From positions 1,178,001-1,242,000 of the forward strand of contig OZ244969.1 in NCBI GenBank assembly GCA_965222725.1: a stretch of DNA of 64,000 bases, given 5' to 3'. The notes beneath the pieces are model-generated. The model was not told the DNA's origin. It saw nothing but the letters and a program-made list of their open reading frames with translations, and searched no databases. This DNA is from GCA-2748575 sp965222725. GTDB taxonomy: Bacteria; Pseudomonadota; Gammaproteobacteria; Pseudomonadales; Ketobacteraceae. Positions 53,015 through 62,525 of this stretch are shown here, one piece after another (within the stretch, counting starts at the first letter, position 1; every line of letters begins with the position of its first letter). A program made the position numbers and the translations under genes.

Positions 53015-54178
53015 ATGAGTAATAACAGTGAACGGCAGTATTACACTGACCTGATGACGGACGGCTATCCATTGCTGGGTGAGACCTTGTATCTGCAGCT
53101 GGATCATTGCCTGATTGCAGTGCAGACCAATCATCAGGAATTGTTGGGTAGACTGCGCCACTATTTTCGTCATCTGGTGATCAGTGATCCGGAGCGTCCG
53201 ACGCAGATTCAGGTAGTGGCGATTCAACGCGAACCGCTGAAACCGGAAGTCACTTTCAACGACTGGAAACGGGAAACCGGCAAGCAAGGCAGAAAAGACG
53301 CTGTTTACGATTTTCCTGGTGGGCGGCTGGTCTATAAAGTACGTACCGGTATGCTGTTTTTACAACAGGCCGACATCCGTTATGCGGCGGGTGATTGCCT
53401 GGCCAATGACAATCAGGTTATCAATTTTATTAATGCCCAGTACATGAACTGGTTGCAGCAGCGAGGTTCGCTGATCTGCCATGCCGCAGGCGTGGTTTAC
53501 CAGGGCCTGGCACTGGGTATAGCCGCTTTTTCCGGTGGTGGAAAATCCACGTCCATGTTGCGTCTGATGGATATACCCGGCTCACATTTTCTTACCAATG
53601 ACCGTTTGTTTATCCGAAAATTGCCCGGTGATAATGCTGAGATTGAAACCGGGGCTGAGGTTCAGGTGAAAAGCTCCGTGGAAGCCTGTGGTGTGCCAAA
53701 GCTGCCCCGCATCAATCCCGGCACCATTGTGACCAACCCGGTATTACAGAATCTGTTGTCCCCGCAGCGCCGCCAGGAATTGCTGGCCATGCCGCCCCAG
53801 TCACTTTGGGAGCTGGAAGAAAAGTACGATGTGGACGTGCTTGAAACCTACGGTGAAGCGCGGATCGAACACAGAGCCACACTGGGTGCCTTTGTTATTC
53901 TGAACTGGACGCGTACTGATAACCTGCAGGCGAATCCGCTCAACATTGCGCAGGTTGATCTTGCGGAACGTCGGGATCTGCTACCGGCACTGATGAAATC
54001 GCCGGGGCCTTTCTATCAGAAGTCTGATGGAGCGTTTTTCAGTGATGGTACACCACTGGATGAGGGTTCCTATATCGATACGCTGGCGCAGGTACCCGTA
54101 TTTGAAGTTACCGGTGGCCTGGATTTCGATGGTCTGGTGCGCTGGTTTCATTATGGAAATCCGCTATGGCAAGACTGA
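53015..54178 (+). CDS. HprK-related kinase (GAK system, type B)
   Basis: A 387-residue protein. A C-terminal P-loop kinase-like fold similar to HPr kinase is recognised from CHAAGVVYQGLALGIAAFSG followed by GGKST (Walker A 173-179), TNDRLFIRK (acidic residue D196) and the VPKLPRINPGT block. No HPr or PTS gene is nearby, so HPr is unlikely to be the target. Starts 1 bp after the ATP-grasp stop and overlaps the next gene by 13 bp. Probably phosphorylates a protein or a metabolite of the same pathway. Confidence 0.85.
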   Translation: MSNNSERQYYTDLMTDGYPLLGETLYLQLDHCLIAVQTNHQELLGRLRHYFRHLVISDPERPTQIQVVAIQREPLKPEVTFNDWKRETGKQGRKDAVYDFPGGRLVYKVRTGMLFLQQADIRYAAGDCLANDNQVINFINAQYMNWLQQRGSLICHAAGVVYQGLALGIAAFSGGGKSTSMLRLMDIPGSHFLTNDRLFIRKLPGDNAEIETGAEVQVKSSVEACGVPKLPRINPGTIVTNPVLQNLLSPQRRQELLAMPPQSLWELEEKYDVDVLETYGEARIEHRATLGAFVILNWTRTDNLQANPLNIAQVDLAERRDLLPALMKSPGPFYQKSDGAFFSDGTPLDEGSYIDTLAQVPVFEVTGGLDFDGLVRWFHYGNPLWQD

Positions 54179-54870
54179 TCGCGGCGATTATCCGTCACGG
54201 TGACTATTATCAGTTGCCGGATACCCCCAGCGCCCATCAGCCGTTTCCTTTGACCGATAACGGTAAGGCGCAGGCGGAAGCCGCGGCGGTGTCCATTCGC
54301 AAAACCCTTGCACAGCAGCAGTGGCAGCTTCACCATGAACTGGATTGCTCGCAACTGCAGCGGGCCTGGCAGACGGCACATATTCTGCGGGAGAGATTAC
54401 AGGATTGTTTTGCGGAGCCTGCCTCCTTGCAGGAAACCGCGGCACTGGCGGAGCGTGGCCTGGGCATTGCTGCCAATCTTACGGTTTCCCGGATAGAGGC
54501 TGTGTTGGCGGATGATGCGCGCTATGCAGCGCCACCTGCCGACTGGAAATCCAACAGCTACTATTGTCTTCCTCTGCCGGGGGCGGAATCCCTGATGTCC
54601 GCCGGCCAGCGGGTGGCGGATCACATCAATGCCAGAGTGACGGAGTTAAAAGAACAGATCACCAAGGACACCTTGCAACTTTTTGTGGGCCATGGGGCTG
54701 CTTTCCGGCATGCTGCCTACCACATGGGGGTGCTTGAATTCGAGCAGATTGCCCGCCTGAGCATGTACCATGCAGAGCCTGTGTATCTGGAGTACCATGG
54801 GAAAACGGGCTGGCAGCATATTGATGGGCACTGGAAAGTTCGCCGGCAGGGCTCGGACTATAAAGATTAG
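54166..54870 (+). CDS. Histidine phosphatase family protein
   Basis: A 234-residue phosphatase of the phosphoglycerate-mutase-like superfamily. IIRHGDYY holds the phospho-acceptor His and the RHG motif; a second conserved His is in FVGHGAAFRHAAYH. Overlaps the kinase gene by 13 bp, so it is translationally coupled and presumably acts on the same phosphorylated species. Confidence 0.88.
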   Translation: MARLIAAIIRHGDYYQLPDTPSAHQPFPLTDNGKAQAEAAAVSIRKTLAQQQWQLHHELDCSQLQRAWQTAHILRERLQDCFAEPASLQETAALAERGLGIAANLTVSRIEAVLADDARYAAPPADWKSNSYYCLPLPGAESLMSAGQRVADHINARVTELKEQITKDTLQLFVGHGAAFRHAAYHMGVLEFEQIARLSMYHAEPVYLEYHGKTGWQHIDGHWKVRRQGSDYKD

Positions 54871-54978
54871 GTCTGACAGGCCAGGTATCGGGACGTTTTT
54901 ACCTTCATCAATCTGCCACAAGTTTGCAATATAAGGTTAAGGAGTATTCGTTTCTCCAACAGCGAGTGGTTTCCGCAA

Positions 54979-56310
54979 ATGCTGCAGAATGTTCCGGACA
55001 TGAATCTACTGGATGTAAAGCTCCCCTTTATTGGTGACGGCACCTGGTTGCCCGGTGGTTTACCGACGCAAGCGGCAGAGTGGCCGTTGCCGGAGCGTAA
55101 ATCCGCCGGTAAACGTGGTTTTAATGAGGTGCTGCAGCGCAGTATGACGCTGTCCCCCTGGGAATGGCCCCGGCGGCCGGTATTTTTTGTGGCCGACCCC
55201 CATGCTGATGCAGAAGCCTTTATTGCCTCGCTGGTGGCTTCCGGTGGTGTCTGCAGAACCGGTCCCGGTCACCGGGAATTCAGGCTCACGCCCGAAGGCC
55301 AGAACGGCTTGTTTGTGATTGGTGGCGATTGCCTGGATAAAGGGCCCAGCAATCTGCAATTGCTGGAGAGCATTCGCGAATTGCTGGACACAGGCGCCGA
55401 TGTAAAATTGCTGGCCGGTAATCATGACATGCGCTTGTTGATGGGCATTCGAGCCCTGGGTTTACCCCGGGATACCACCACAGAACATCTGTTTGTGCGT
55501 ATGGGGCCGAAAGTGGTGCCATTGCTGCGCGAAGTTTATGATCGGTATCTGGCGGTTGATGGGGGGCCGGAACTCTTTTCCAGAAAAGCCTGCCGCAAGC
55601 GGCTGTATCCGTCGGACGACTGGTTTGAGGTGTTTCCGCGCAAAGCCGCAGGTGTGATGTCGGCGATTGCCATCGACAAGGAACTCAAGCGTATGGCCAA
55701 AAAGGTGGAAGGTTTTGAAACCGCCTGCCTGGCTGAAGGCCTGACGTTACCCATGGTATATGCCACTGCCGAAAAATGCCGGGAGCTGTTTCTGGAACCC
55801 CGGGGAGACTTTGCCTGGTTTTTTAATCAGATGCAGCTGGTGCACCGCGAAGGTTCTTTTCTGTTTATTCATGCCGGGCTGGACGATTGTATTGCCTCTC
55901 TGCTGGCAACCCACAGTGAAGCCTATCTGAACCAACTCTACCGCGATCAGGTGGAAAAGGATCTGTTTAACTTCTATTATGGGCCGCTGGCCAACACCAT
56001 GCGCACCAAGTACCGGGATATAGACAGGCCACTTACGCAGAATGGTGTGGATGTTGCCGGTCGCTATGGTGTTCATGCGGTGGTGCACGGCCACCGCAAC
56101 CGCACCAACGGACAGCGGATCATATTGCGCCAGGGGATGATTCATATCGAAGGGGATATCACCCTGGACCGCAATTCCCGGCGCAAGGAAGGCTTGCAGG
56201 GAATCGGAATGGGGGCCACTATTATCAGGCCGGAAGGCTGTATTATTGGTATCAGTAATGATTACCCGTACGCCAAGGTTTTTGAACCGCACAAGCATTT
56301 GCAGAAGTAA
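54979..56310 (+). CDS. Calcineurin-like metallophosphoesterase
   Basis: A 443-residue phosphoesterase. Metal ligands are seen as ADPHAD (D73, H75), GGDCLDKG (D117), AGNHD (N148-H149) and HGHRNRTNGQR near the C terminus. The middle (about 180-300) carries an unusual helical insert. A start seven codons later (ATG 55000) is possible; neither start has a clear ribosome site. 108 bp behind the histidine phosphatase, same strand. Confidence 0.87.
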   Translation: MLQNVPDMNLLDVKLPFIGDGTWLPGGLPTQAAEWPLPERKSAGKRGFNEVLQRSMTLSPWEWPRRPVFFVADPHADAEAFIASLVASGGVCRTGPGHREFRLTPEGQNGLFVIGGDCLDKGPSNLQLLESIRELLDTGADVKLLAGNHDMRLLMGIRALGLPRDTTTEHLFVRMGPKVVPLLREVYDRYLAVDGGPELFSRKACRKRLYPSDDWFEVFPRKAAGVMSAIAIDKELKRMAKKVEGFETACLAEGLTLPMVYATAEKCRELFLEPRGDFAWFFNQMQLVHREGSFLFIHAGLDDCIASLLATHSEAYLNQLYRDQVEKDLFNFYYGPLANTMRTKYRDIDRPLTQNGVDVAGRYGVHAVVHGHRNRTNGQRIILRQGMIHIEGDITLDRNSRRKEGLQGIGMGATIIRPEGCIIGISNDYPYAKVFEPHKHLQK

Positions 56311-56396
56311 TCGTTACAGACGTTATCTGTGTAGTTATCAAGAGTAAGAGCAAGAGCAAGAGCAAGATCAACATCAGTATTCGCATCAGGATTGGC

Positions 56397-56678
56397 ATGG
56401 CCCAGGAAAAAAATACCTTCAAGCATGAATCACTGCAAAGCAGCAAAAGCATTCAGGATATTCTGAAAGCGCTGACCAAAGGCATTGCCAAAGGTGATCT
56501 GGTATTCAGTGATGATGAAGGTGAAATAACACTGCAGCCCAGCGGCTTGCTCAATCTGAAAATCAGTGCGCGCAAGGAGGATAACCAGAATCGGGTGGAT
56601 ATTCGCATTCGCTGGCAGTCAGACGAGCAGGAAGTGAAAGAAAAACCCTTGTCAGTGAGTTCCGCCAAACGCAAATGA
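56397..56678 (+). CDS. Small amphi-Trp-type protein
   Basis: A 93-residue protein. After a polar start, SIQDILKALTKGIAKGDLVF is an amphipathic helix, followed by alternating strands ending in RVDIRIRWQ with the invariant tryptophan; this fits the small amphi-Trp domain family found with GAK genes. The tail is charged. Could be the carrier or substrate on which the ligase and kinases act, by analogy only. Its TGA overlaps the ATG of the TetR gene. A hexamer repeat (AAGAGC, about 56346-56366) and a dyad ACAGA-N5-TCTGT lie upstream. Confidence 0.72.
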   Translation: MAQEKNTFKHESLQSSKSIQDILKALTKGIAKGDLVFSDDEGEITLQPSGLLNLKISARKEDNQNRVDIRIRWQSDEQEVKEKPLSVSSAKRK

Positions 56679-57361
56679 AAACCCGCGACCGAATCCTCAG
56701 TGCCAGCCTGCGGCTGTTCAATCAGCGGGGGGAGCGTAACGTATCCACCAACCATATTGCGGCGGAACTGGGTATCAGTCCGGGTAACCTCTATTACCAC
56801 TTTGCCAACAAGCAGCAGATTGTTTACGAGCTATTTCGGCGTTACAGCGACGAGGTGTACCAGTTTTTATCGGTGCCCGATGATCGCGCGCTGAATTTTT
56901 CCGACAAGATCCGTTATTTTGAAGCCACTTTTAAAAGTATCTGGGACTACCGCTTTCTGCACCGGGATCTGGGCCATTTACTGGCAGAAAACGACGCGCT
57001 GCGACAGGGGTATTATGAATTTACCCGCAATACCCTGCTGAATGGCCGGGCGGTGTTGTCCGGGCTGCGTGATGCCGGGCTGATGGCCATGACGGATGAG
57101 CAGATGGATGCTCTGATGATCAATATCTGGGTGCTGATTACCTCCTGGACATCCTTTTTGCAGGCGATAGCCGGGGCTACGGATAATGAAGAAGCCTTCA
57201 GCGAGAGTAAGGTGCGCAGGGGTATCTATCAGTTGATCACGCTCACAGAGCCTTTTGCGACGCCGGGACTGGAAGCGGATATTGCTGCGCTGAAGGCGGA
57301 GTATTTGCAGGGCCACAGCAGTGACCCGCTGGGGCTTTTTAATCGGGATAGACAGTTCTAG
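56675..57361 (+). CDS. TetR/AcrR-family regulator
   Basis: A 228-residue repressor-type protein. RDRILSASLRLFNQRGERNV and the helix-turn-helix ISPGNLYYHFANKQQI make the DNA-binding domain; a helical ligand-binding domain follows. It starts inside the stop of the amphi-Trp gene (ATGA), so it is translated with the cassette and probably controls it, perhaps through the ACAGA/TCTGT dyads. Confidence 0.9.
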   Translation: MKTRDRILSASLRLFNQRGERNVSTNHIAAELGISPGNLYYHFANKQQIVYELFRRYSDEVYQFLSVPDDRALNFSDKIRYFEATFKSIWDYRFLHRDLGHLLAENDALRQGYYEFTRNTLLNGRAVLSGLRDAGLMAMTDEQMDALMINIWVLITSWTSFLQAIAGATDNEEAFSESKVRRGIYQLITLTEPFATPGLEADIAALKAEYLQGHSSDPLGLFNRDRQF

Positions 57362-57637
57362 TCAGGCTTACGATAACTCCGGGCTGATTGGTGCCCGGAG
57401 TTATCGTAAGCCATGAACAGGTAACCAATGATGTTGTCGTCAGCATGCATTTGAGTTGCTGTCAGGCTCACAGAGACCTTTGATCCGTCCTTGTGTACAT
57501 AGGTCCATTTCCGGGTATCCACTACCACTTGAGAAGCCCTGGCAAAAAGTGCTTCAAAATTCCCTGAAATTGGTTTGTTTAGTTCAGAAGCCGGTGCGCT
57601 GGCCGTGGATCGCAATTCAGATACCAGTGCTTTCTCA
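57358..57637 (-). pseudogene. PAS-domain remnant
   Basis: A minus-strand frame open from 57726 whose residues from about 25 on (GWFSANEKALVSELRSTASA ... KWTYVHKDGSKVSVSLTATQ ... IIGYLFMAYD) are the C-terminal half of a PAS sensor domain. Its first 30 codons overlap the end of the intact diguanylate cyclase gene in another frame. No start, N-terminal PAS half or output domain is left. Best read as debris of a larger sensor gene lost next to the cyclase. Confidence 0.6.
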
Positions 57638-58519
57638 TTAGCAGAAAACCACCCTGTTTCTGCCCTGATGCTTGGCGGAATAAAGAGCTTCGTCTGCCCT
57701 GCGAAGCAACATGTTGGCATCCGCATCCTGAGAGGATTTCATGGTGGCACCGACGCTGGTGGTGATTTTTACTGTTCGCGAATCGCCGATGCTCAGGAGA
57801 GCGGTTTCTACCGCTTTACGAACGCGCTCTGCAATTCTCTGAGTTTCAGCTTCATTAATACGCGGCAATACAATGAGAAATTCCTCGCCACCCATTCGGC
57901 CCAGAATATCGTATGGCCGCAATTGCTGTTCCACTATACGGGTATAGTCTTTTAACAGGTGATCCCCTCCCTCATGACCGTAGGTGTCGTTAATATTCTT
58001 GAAGTGATCAATATCCAGCATAATCACAGACAGAGAGGAGCCTTCTCTTTGACTGCGTTCCCATTCGTTGTTCAAGCACTTCAGGACCATGCGCCGGTTA
58101 CGGATACCGGTGAGGCTGTCGTAGTGGGCCAGTTGTTCCAGTTTTCGTTCGCTCTCGATGATGCGGCGACCAACCCGAAGGCGCGCCTGCAGATCTTCAG
58201 GCAGAAAGGGCTTCACTATATAGTCATCGGCACCGGCATCCAGTGCCGTTACCGAGTGTCCCAGACTGGATTTTGCAGTTAGCATAATGATATAGGTAAA
58301 CTTGTCGAATTCCGTTTTCAGCTTCTGACAAACGTCGATACCGTCTATTTCAGGCATCGACCAGTCGATCAGAAGTAACTGCAGATCTTTGATACTATTG
58401 GTTTTTTCTAGTGCTTCGCGGCCATTTTCTGCCTCATGGACCGTGTAATTCCAGTCCTCCAGCGTGTCTTTCAGCAGATGGCGCATAATGGCATCATCTT
58501 CAGCGATCAGAATTTCCAT
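57638..58519 (-). CDS. Response-regulator diguanylate cyclase (PleD-like)
   Basis: A 293-residue protein. The receiver (1-120) has D52 in LLIDWSMPEIDG and K103. The GGDEF domain has GGEEF (210-214), preceded by an RPYD inhibitory I-site at the exact five-residue spacing, so it should be active and product-inhibited. ATG 58519 is preferred and lies 20 bp inside the 3' end of the hybrid-kinase gene, pointing to a coupled pair. Output: c-di-GMP on phosphorylation. Confidence 0.92.
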   Translation of the reverse strand: MEILIAEDDAIMRHLLKDTLEDWNYTVHEAENGREALEKTNSIKDLQLLLIDWSMPEIDGIDVCQKLKTEFDKFTYIIMLTAKSSLGHSVTALDAGADDYIVKPFLPEDLQARLRVGRRIIESERKLEQLAHYDSLTGIRNRRMVLKCLNNEWERSQREGSSLSVIMLDIDHFKNINDTYGHEGGDHLLKDYTRIVEQQLRPYDILGRMGGEEFLIVLPRINEAETQRIAERVRKAVETALLSIGDSRTVKITTSVGATMKSSQDADANMLLRRADEALYSAKHQGRNRVVFC

Positions 58520-61500
58520 TGTCACCCCTGAGATACATTTCAAGCTCACCTTTCAGTATATGCAGCTTGTGTAAAATTTCCTCCCATCGTACATCGGGGT
58601 CCGGCACGTTGGTGGCTTCCAGCTCAGCTTCTGCGTCGACCAGTTCTCCGACCAGAGTGTCGGAGCTTAACAGTGATAGAGAACCCTTGAATTTGTGTAT
58701 CCGGGTAGCGGCATCCCGAAGCTCCCTGTTTCTGATTTTATGCCCGATATCGGCCACTGTCTCATCAAAATGTTCCAGGGTCATCTGGATAATGGTGTTC
58801 AGGCGCTGAGCATTGTTGCCGGATACACGTCGTGCCTTGGCCAGATCAAGGTATTGAAATTTGGCGGATTCAGAGGTTGGAGATGATTCAGCCGCCAATG
58901 GTGTCTGAGAGGACTGGTCGTTAAGAAGTCCTTTAATAGTGCTATTGAGTTCATCGGCAGCAATGGGTTTGGTGAGGTATTCATCCATGCCCGCTTCCAG
59001 GCAGCGTTCTCTGTCTCCAGATAAAGCATGTGCTGTCAGGCCCACAATGATCTGGTGACTGTTGGTTTCATTTTCACGGATTTCCCGGGTGGCTTGCAGG
59101 CCATCCATGACGGGCATCTGCACATCCATCAACACCAGATCATGTTGTTCACTGAGAGCGGCATCTCTGGCAGCCTCGCCGTTATCCACAATCGAAACCT
59201 TGTAACCGGCCTGAATCAGGATGTCTGAAACCAGCCTTTGATTGACCGGATTATCCTCTGCCACCAGTATCCTGTGTTCTACCTGTGATTCGTCTGTCCG
59301 GTCTGGTTTGATGTCGGATTCCGGGCCTGTATATGGGCGAGCATCTGGATTAAGCAGGCTGAGAATGCTGTTGAATACCTCGGACTGTTTTACTGGTTTC
59401 ATCAGATAATGATCCATTCCCAGTGATTCGAGGCGCTTGATGTCTTCGGACTTGTCGGAAGAGGAAAGCATGATAATAATTTCTGGAGCGGTCAGCGGCT
59501 CACTGCGCATTTTTTCAATCAGATCCAGGCCGCTCATGACGGGCATGTTCTTGTCTACCAGCATGATGTTATAGGGTTTATCGTCAGCTGATGCAGCTCG
59601 CAGTAATTCAAGGGCTTGTGTTGCTGATTCAGCCAGGTCTACCTGACTTCCCCAGGATTCAATCATGTCCCGGAGCCAGCGCCGGTTGATATAGTTATCA
59701 TCCACTGCCAGGCAGCGAATGTTTGCCAGAGGGTTTGACTGTTTAAGCCAGGGTGTCGCCTCAATGCTGCCAAAGTTTGGCTCACCCCGGTTTACCGGCA
59801 GAGTGACGGTTACGGTGGTGCCCTTGTCGGTTTCACTTTCCAGATCGATGTTGCCACCCATCAATTTTGTAAGTTGTTTGACAATGGTTAATCCCAGGCC
59901 AGTGCCGCCATACTTGCGGGTTATGGAGGTGTCCTCCTGGGAAAAGGCGGTAAAAATAGATGCTTGTTTCTCTTTGCTAATGCCTTTGCCGGAATCAGTT
60001 ACTTTTAGTTGGAGCATGAATGGCTCGTTGATTGCGTTGGGCACTTTGTTTGTTGCCAGTGCTTCGACAGTAACGTGTCCTCGTGATGTGAACTTAATGG
60101 CGTTTCCCACCAGATTAAACAGGATTTGGCCTATTCTTACGGGGTCGGCAGTGATCCATGCAGGCAATGCGGGATCAAGATAATAATGCAGAGCCAGTTC
60201 TTTATTGTGGGCACTGGGGCTGAAACCCTTGACTACGTCACCAATGTGTTTATCCAGTGGAAAAGTGACTTTCTCCAGCTCCAGATGGCCAGCTTCTATT
60301 TTGGAGAGGTCAAGGATATCGTTGAGAATAGACAACAAAGACCGGGCAGAATTGGTTATCAGGTTGAGGTATTCCTGTTGACGTGTATCGAGATTGGTGT
60401 TGTGAAGTAGCTCTGTAATGCCCAGCACACCGTTCATTGGGGTTCTGATTTCGTGGCTCATATTGGCGAGGAAGTCGCTTTTTGCCCGATTGGCTGCTTC
60501 GGCCTGCTTTTTGGCATCCAGCAGGTGGAGTTCAAGATTGCGTTGCTCTGAAACATCCAGATTGCCACCGATCATACGTATAACTTCGTGGTTTTCATCC
60601 AGTACCGGTGAAGCGTGGGCTTTAATAAACTTGATTCTGCTGTCGGGCAATTGCAGTCGGAATTCGCTCCTCCAGACGTGTTTTCCCTGAACTGCATTTT
60701 GCAGTCCTGTAGCGGTATCGGTGATGTCCTCAGGGTGTACGCTTTGATGCCAGAAGTCATAAATCAGCTCTTCTTTCAGGTCCTCCGGCGTTTCGTATAT
60801 TTGGTGCATGCGATGATCCCAAATCAGTTTGTCGGTTTTGAGATCCCATTGCCAGATACCCAGCCCTGAGACATGGGCGGCCAGAGACAGGCGATCACGA
60901 GTTTCCATAAGCTCGCGCTCAAAATGCTGACGCTCGCGAACCTCTGTTCGTAGTTTATTCGCCTGTAGTCGCGACGTACGGTAAAAATGTATAAAGGCCG
61001 CCAGTAACAAGCTCATGAATATGCCGGAAAAAAGTACGGTTTCCGGTATGGCGGAGCCGTATTGGTTCAAGCCTTTGCGGGTAAGTGAAAAGCGAAAATG
61101 CCATTTGGTAGGACCCAGCAGAAGGATGTCCGGGTCCGTCCAGTAATTGGGCTGTCCTTCGCCAACCGAGAAAAAGGGTTTGTTATTGGCCAGTATCTCG
61201 ATTGCATAGTGGCGACTGGCATAATGTTCAATAAGCTCGCTCACCAGTTTGTGAGCGTTAACAAGTATAGCTAGTCGGGTTAATTCCGAAGATGCTGTCG
61301 GATTGTTGTAAGAAACATTGAGTGGCAGCAAGATAAGCATCTCCTGGTTATCGCCCAGCGTTCGAATCGGCCAGCTGACTTGCAGATTGTCGTTTGGTTC
61401 AGGTGGAAAGCTGAACAGATCCAGTCTTGAAAAAATGTTTCTGTAAGCAGGTGAAGGACTGGTTAATCGAACGCTGTCGTCGGGGTCGATAATAGCCATA

Positions 61501-62438
61501 GCGGTTAGAGCCGGTAATTGCTTCAGATAAGTTGCCGTATCTGCCTTCCATAACACGTTGTTCTGTTTTTCCAGCATTTCGAGCCTGAGCGCAAGGCGTT
61601 CCAGTGCATGAAAATGCTGAGCCCACAAGCGTTGGAAGGATGATTGGAACTGTTCTTTGTTCAGCTCGACACGATGTTTTAACTGTTGGTGTTCGTGTGA
61701 GCCAAGGGACTGCCACAATACAATGCTCATTGTCGAGAGCAGGATTGCCAGCGTGACAGGTAAGTAGTTTCGTTCCAGGCTGGACTGCCAGCGATAACGT
61801 AAGAGCATCAGTAATGCGATGCTGAGTAAACAAAAACCAATGGCAGTATGCAGTGCCATGCGCGTAAGCTGAGCCCAGCCATAGCCTGATTCGATACCGC
61901 TGATATATCCCAGTAATGCCACAGCAGCCAGAGCAAAAGTGAAGAGTGTTAGCAACGTGGATAGGATAACCATATTTTGATGTGGTTCACTTTTTTTTGC
62001 AGGCAGAGCCAATGCGAGGTTAATTAAAATGAAGCACACGGCGGTATTTGGTGCCATTCGACCGGGGTGAGAGGTTTTCACCTGGGTGTGTGCCTTCATT
62101 AAAAGCTCATCCAGGCCCAGATTTATCTGTAACAGGTACTGCGATAAGGTCAGGGCTGAAATTGTCATTGCAGCGATACTGCTGATGATTAGAAGGTTGA
62201 GATGTTTCTGCATCATGCCGATCAGGGCGCTGGAAGAAAGTAGAAAGCACAAGGCTGTATTGAATTGCATGGGGGCGAATGCGGGGTGAATCTGGATCAG
62301 TAAGTCGATCGAGAAACACCAGCCGGCCAGAACCAGTATGCTGATCAGACCAACCAGTAAACTGAGAAGTTTGCTGGTTGCCTTCAGCTTTTCCGATGGG
62401 TGAGCAGGATTTCTATCTTCCCTGGTATGGTAGAACAT
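58500..62438 (-). CDS. Large hybrid histidine kinase with two receivers and Hpt
   Basis: A 1312-residue kinase. About seven hydrophobic segments in 25-250, a periplasmic CHASE-like region (about 255-480), a further membrane segment, PAS (about 510-640), HisKA with H662 (ANMSHEIRTPMNG), HATPase (TGLGLTIVKQL), two receivers (LVDKNMPVMSG; LVLMDVQMPVMDG) and a C-terminal Hpt (IHKFKGSLSLL). All phosphorelay steps are in one chain, so it could phosphorylate the cyclase encoded immediately behind, with a 20-bp overlap. The stimulus is unknown. Confidence 0.93.
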   Translation of the reverse strand: MFYHTREDRNPAHPSEKLKATSKLLSLLVGLISILVLAGWCFSIDLLIQIHPAFAPMQFNTALCFLLSSSALIGMMQKHLNLLIISSIAAMTISALTLSQYLLQINLGLDELLMKAHTQVKTSHPGRMAPNTAVCFILINLALALPAKKSEPHQNMVILSTLLTLFTFALAAVALLGYISGIESGYGWAQLTRMALHTAIGFCLLSIALLMLLRYRWQSSLERNYLPVTLAILLSTMSIVLWQSLGSHEHQQLKHRVELNKEQFQSSFQRLWAQHFHALERLALRLEMLEKQNNVLWKADTATYLKQLPALTAMAIIDPDDSVRLTSPSPAYRNIFSRLDLFSFPPEPNDNLQVSWPIRTLGDNQEMLILLPLNVSYNNPTASSELTRLAILVNAHKLVSELIEHYASRHYAIEILANNKPFFSVGEGQPNYWTDPDILLLGPTKWHFRFSLTRKGLNQYGSAIPETVLFSGIFMSLLLAAFIHFYRTSRLQANKLRTEVRERQHFERELMETRDRLSLAAHVSGLGIWQWDLKTDKLIWDHRMHQIYETPEDLKEELIYDFWHQSVHPEDITDTATGLQNAVQGKHVWRSEFRLQLPDSRIKFIKAHASPVLDENHEVIRMIGGNLDVSEQRNLELHLLDAKKQAEAANRAKSDFLANMSHEIRTPMNGVLGITELLHNTNLDTRQQEYLNLITNSARSLLSILNDILDLSKIEAGHLELEKVTFPLDKHIGDVVKGFSPSAHNKELALHYYLDPALPAWITADPVRIGQILFNLVGNAIKFTSRGHVTVEALATNKVPNAINEPFMLQLKVTDSGKGISKEKQASIFTAFSQEDTSITRKYGGTGLGLTIVKQLTKLMGGNIDLESETDKGTTVTVTLPVNRGEPNFGSIEATPWLKQSNPLANIRCLAVDDNYINRRWLRDMIESWGSQVDLAESATQALELLRAASADDKPYNIMLVDKNMPVMSGLDLIEKMRSEPLTAPEIIIMLSSSDKSEDIKRLESLGMDHYLMKPVKQSEVFNSILSLLNPDARPYTGPESDIKPDRTDESQVEHRILVAEDNPVNQRLVSDILIQAGYKVSIVDNGEAARDAALSEQHDLVLMDVQMPVMDGLQATREIRENETNSHQIIVGLTAHALSGDRERCLEAGMDEYLTKPIAADELNSTIKGLLNDQSSQTPLAAESSPTSESAKFQYLDLAKARRVSGNNAQRLNTIIQMTLEHFDETVADIGHKIRNRELRDAATRIHKFKGSLSLLSSDTLVGELVDAEAELEATNVPDPDVRWEEILHKLHILKGELEMYLRGDNGNSDR

Positions 62439-62525
62439 GGCCGGCCCCGATTAGAACACCAAGATGATAGTGATCTCTTGAAGATAGAAGAACCGTCAGG
62501 AATTACAAAAAATGAAGCCTCTGGC

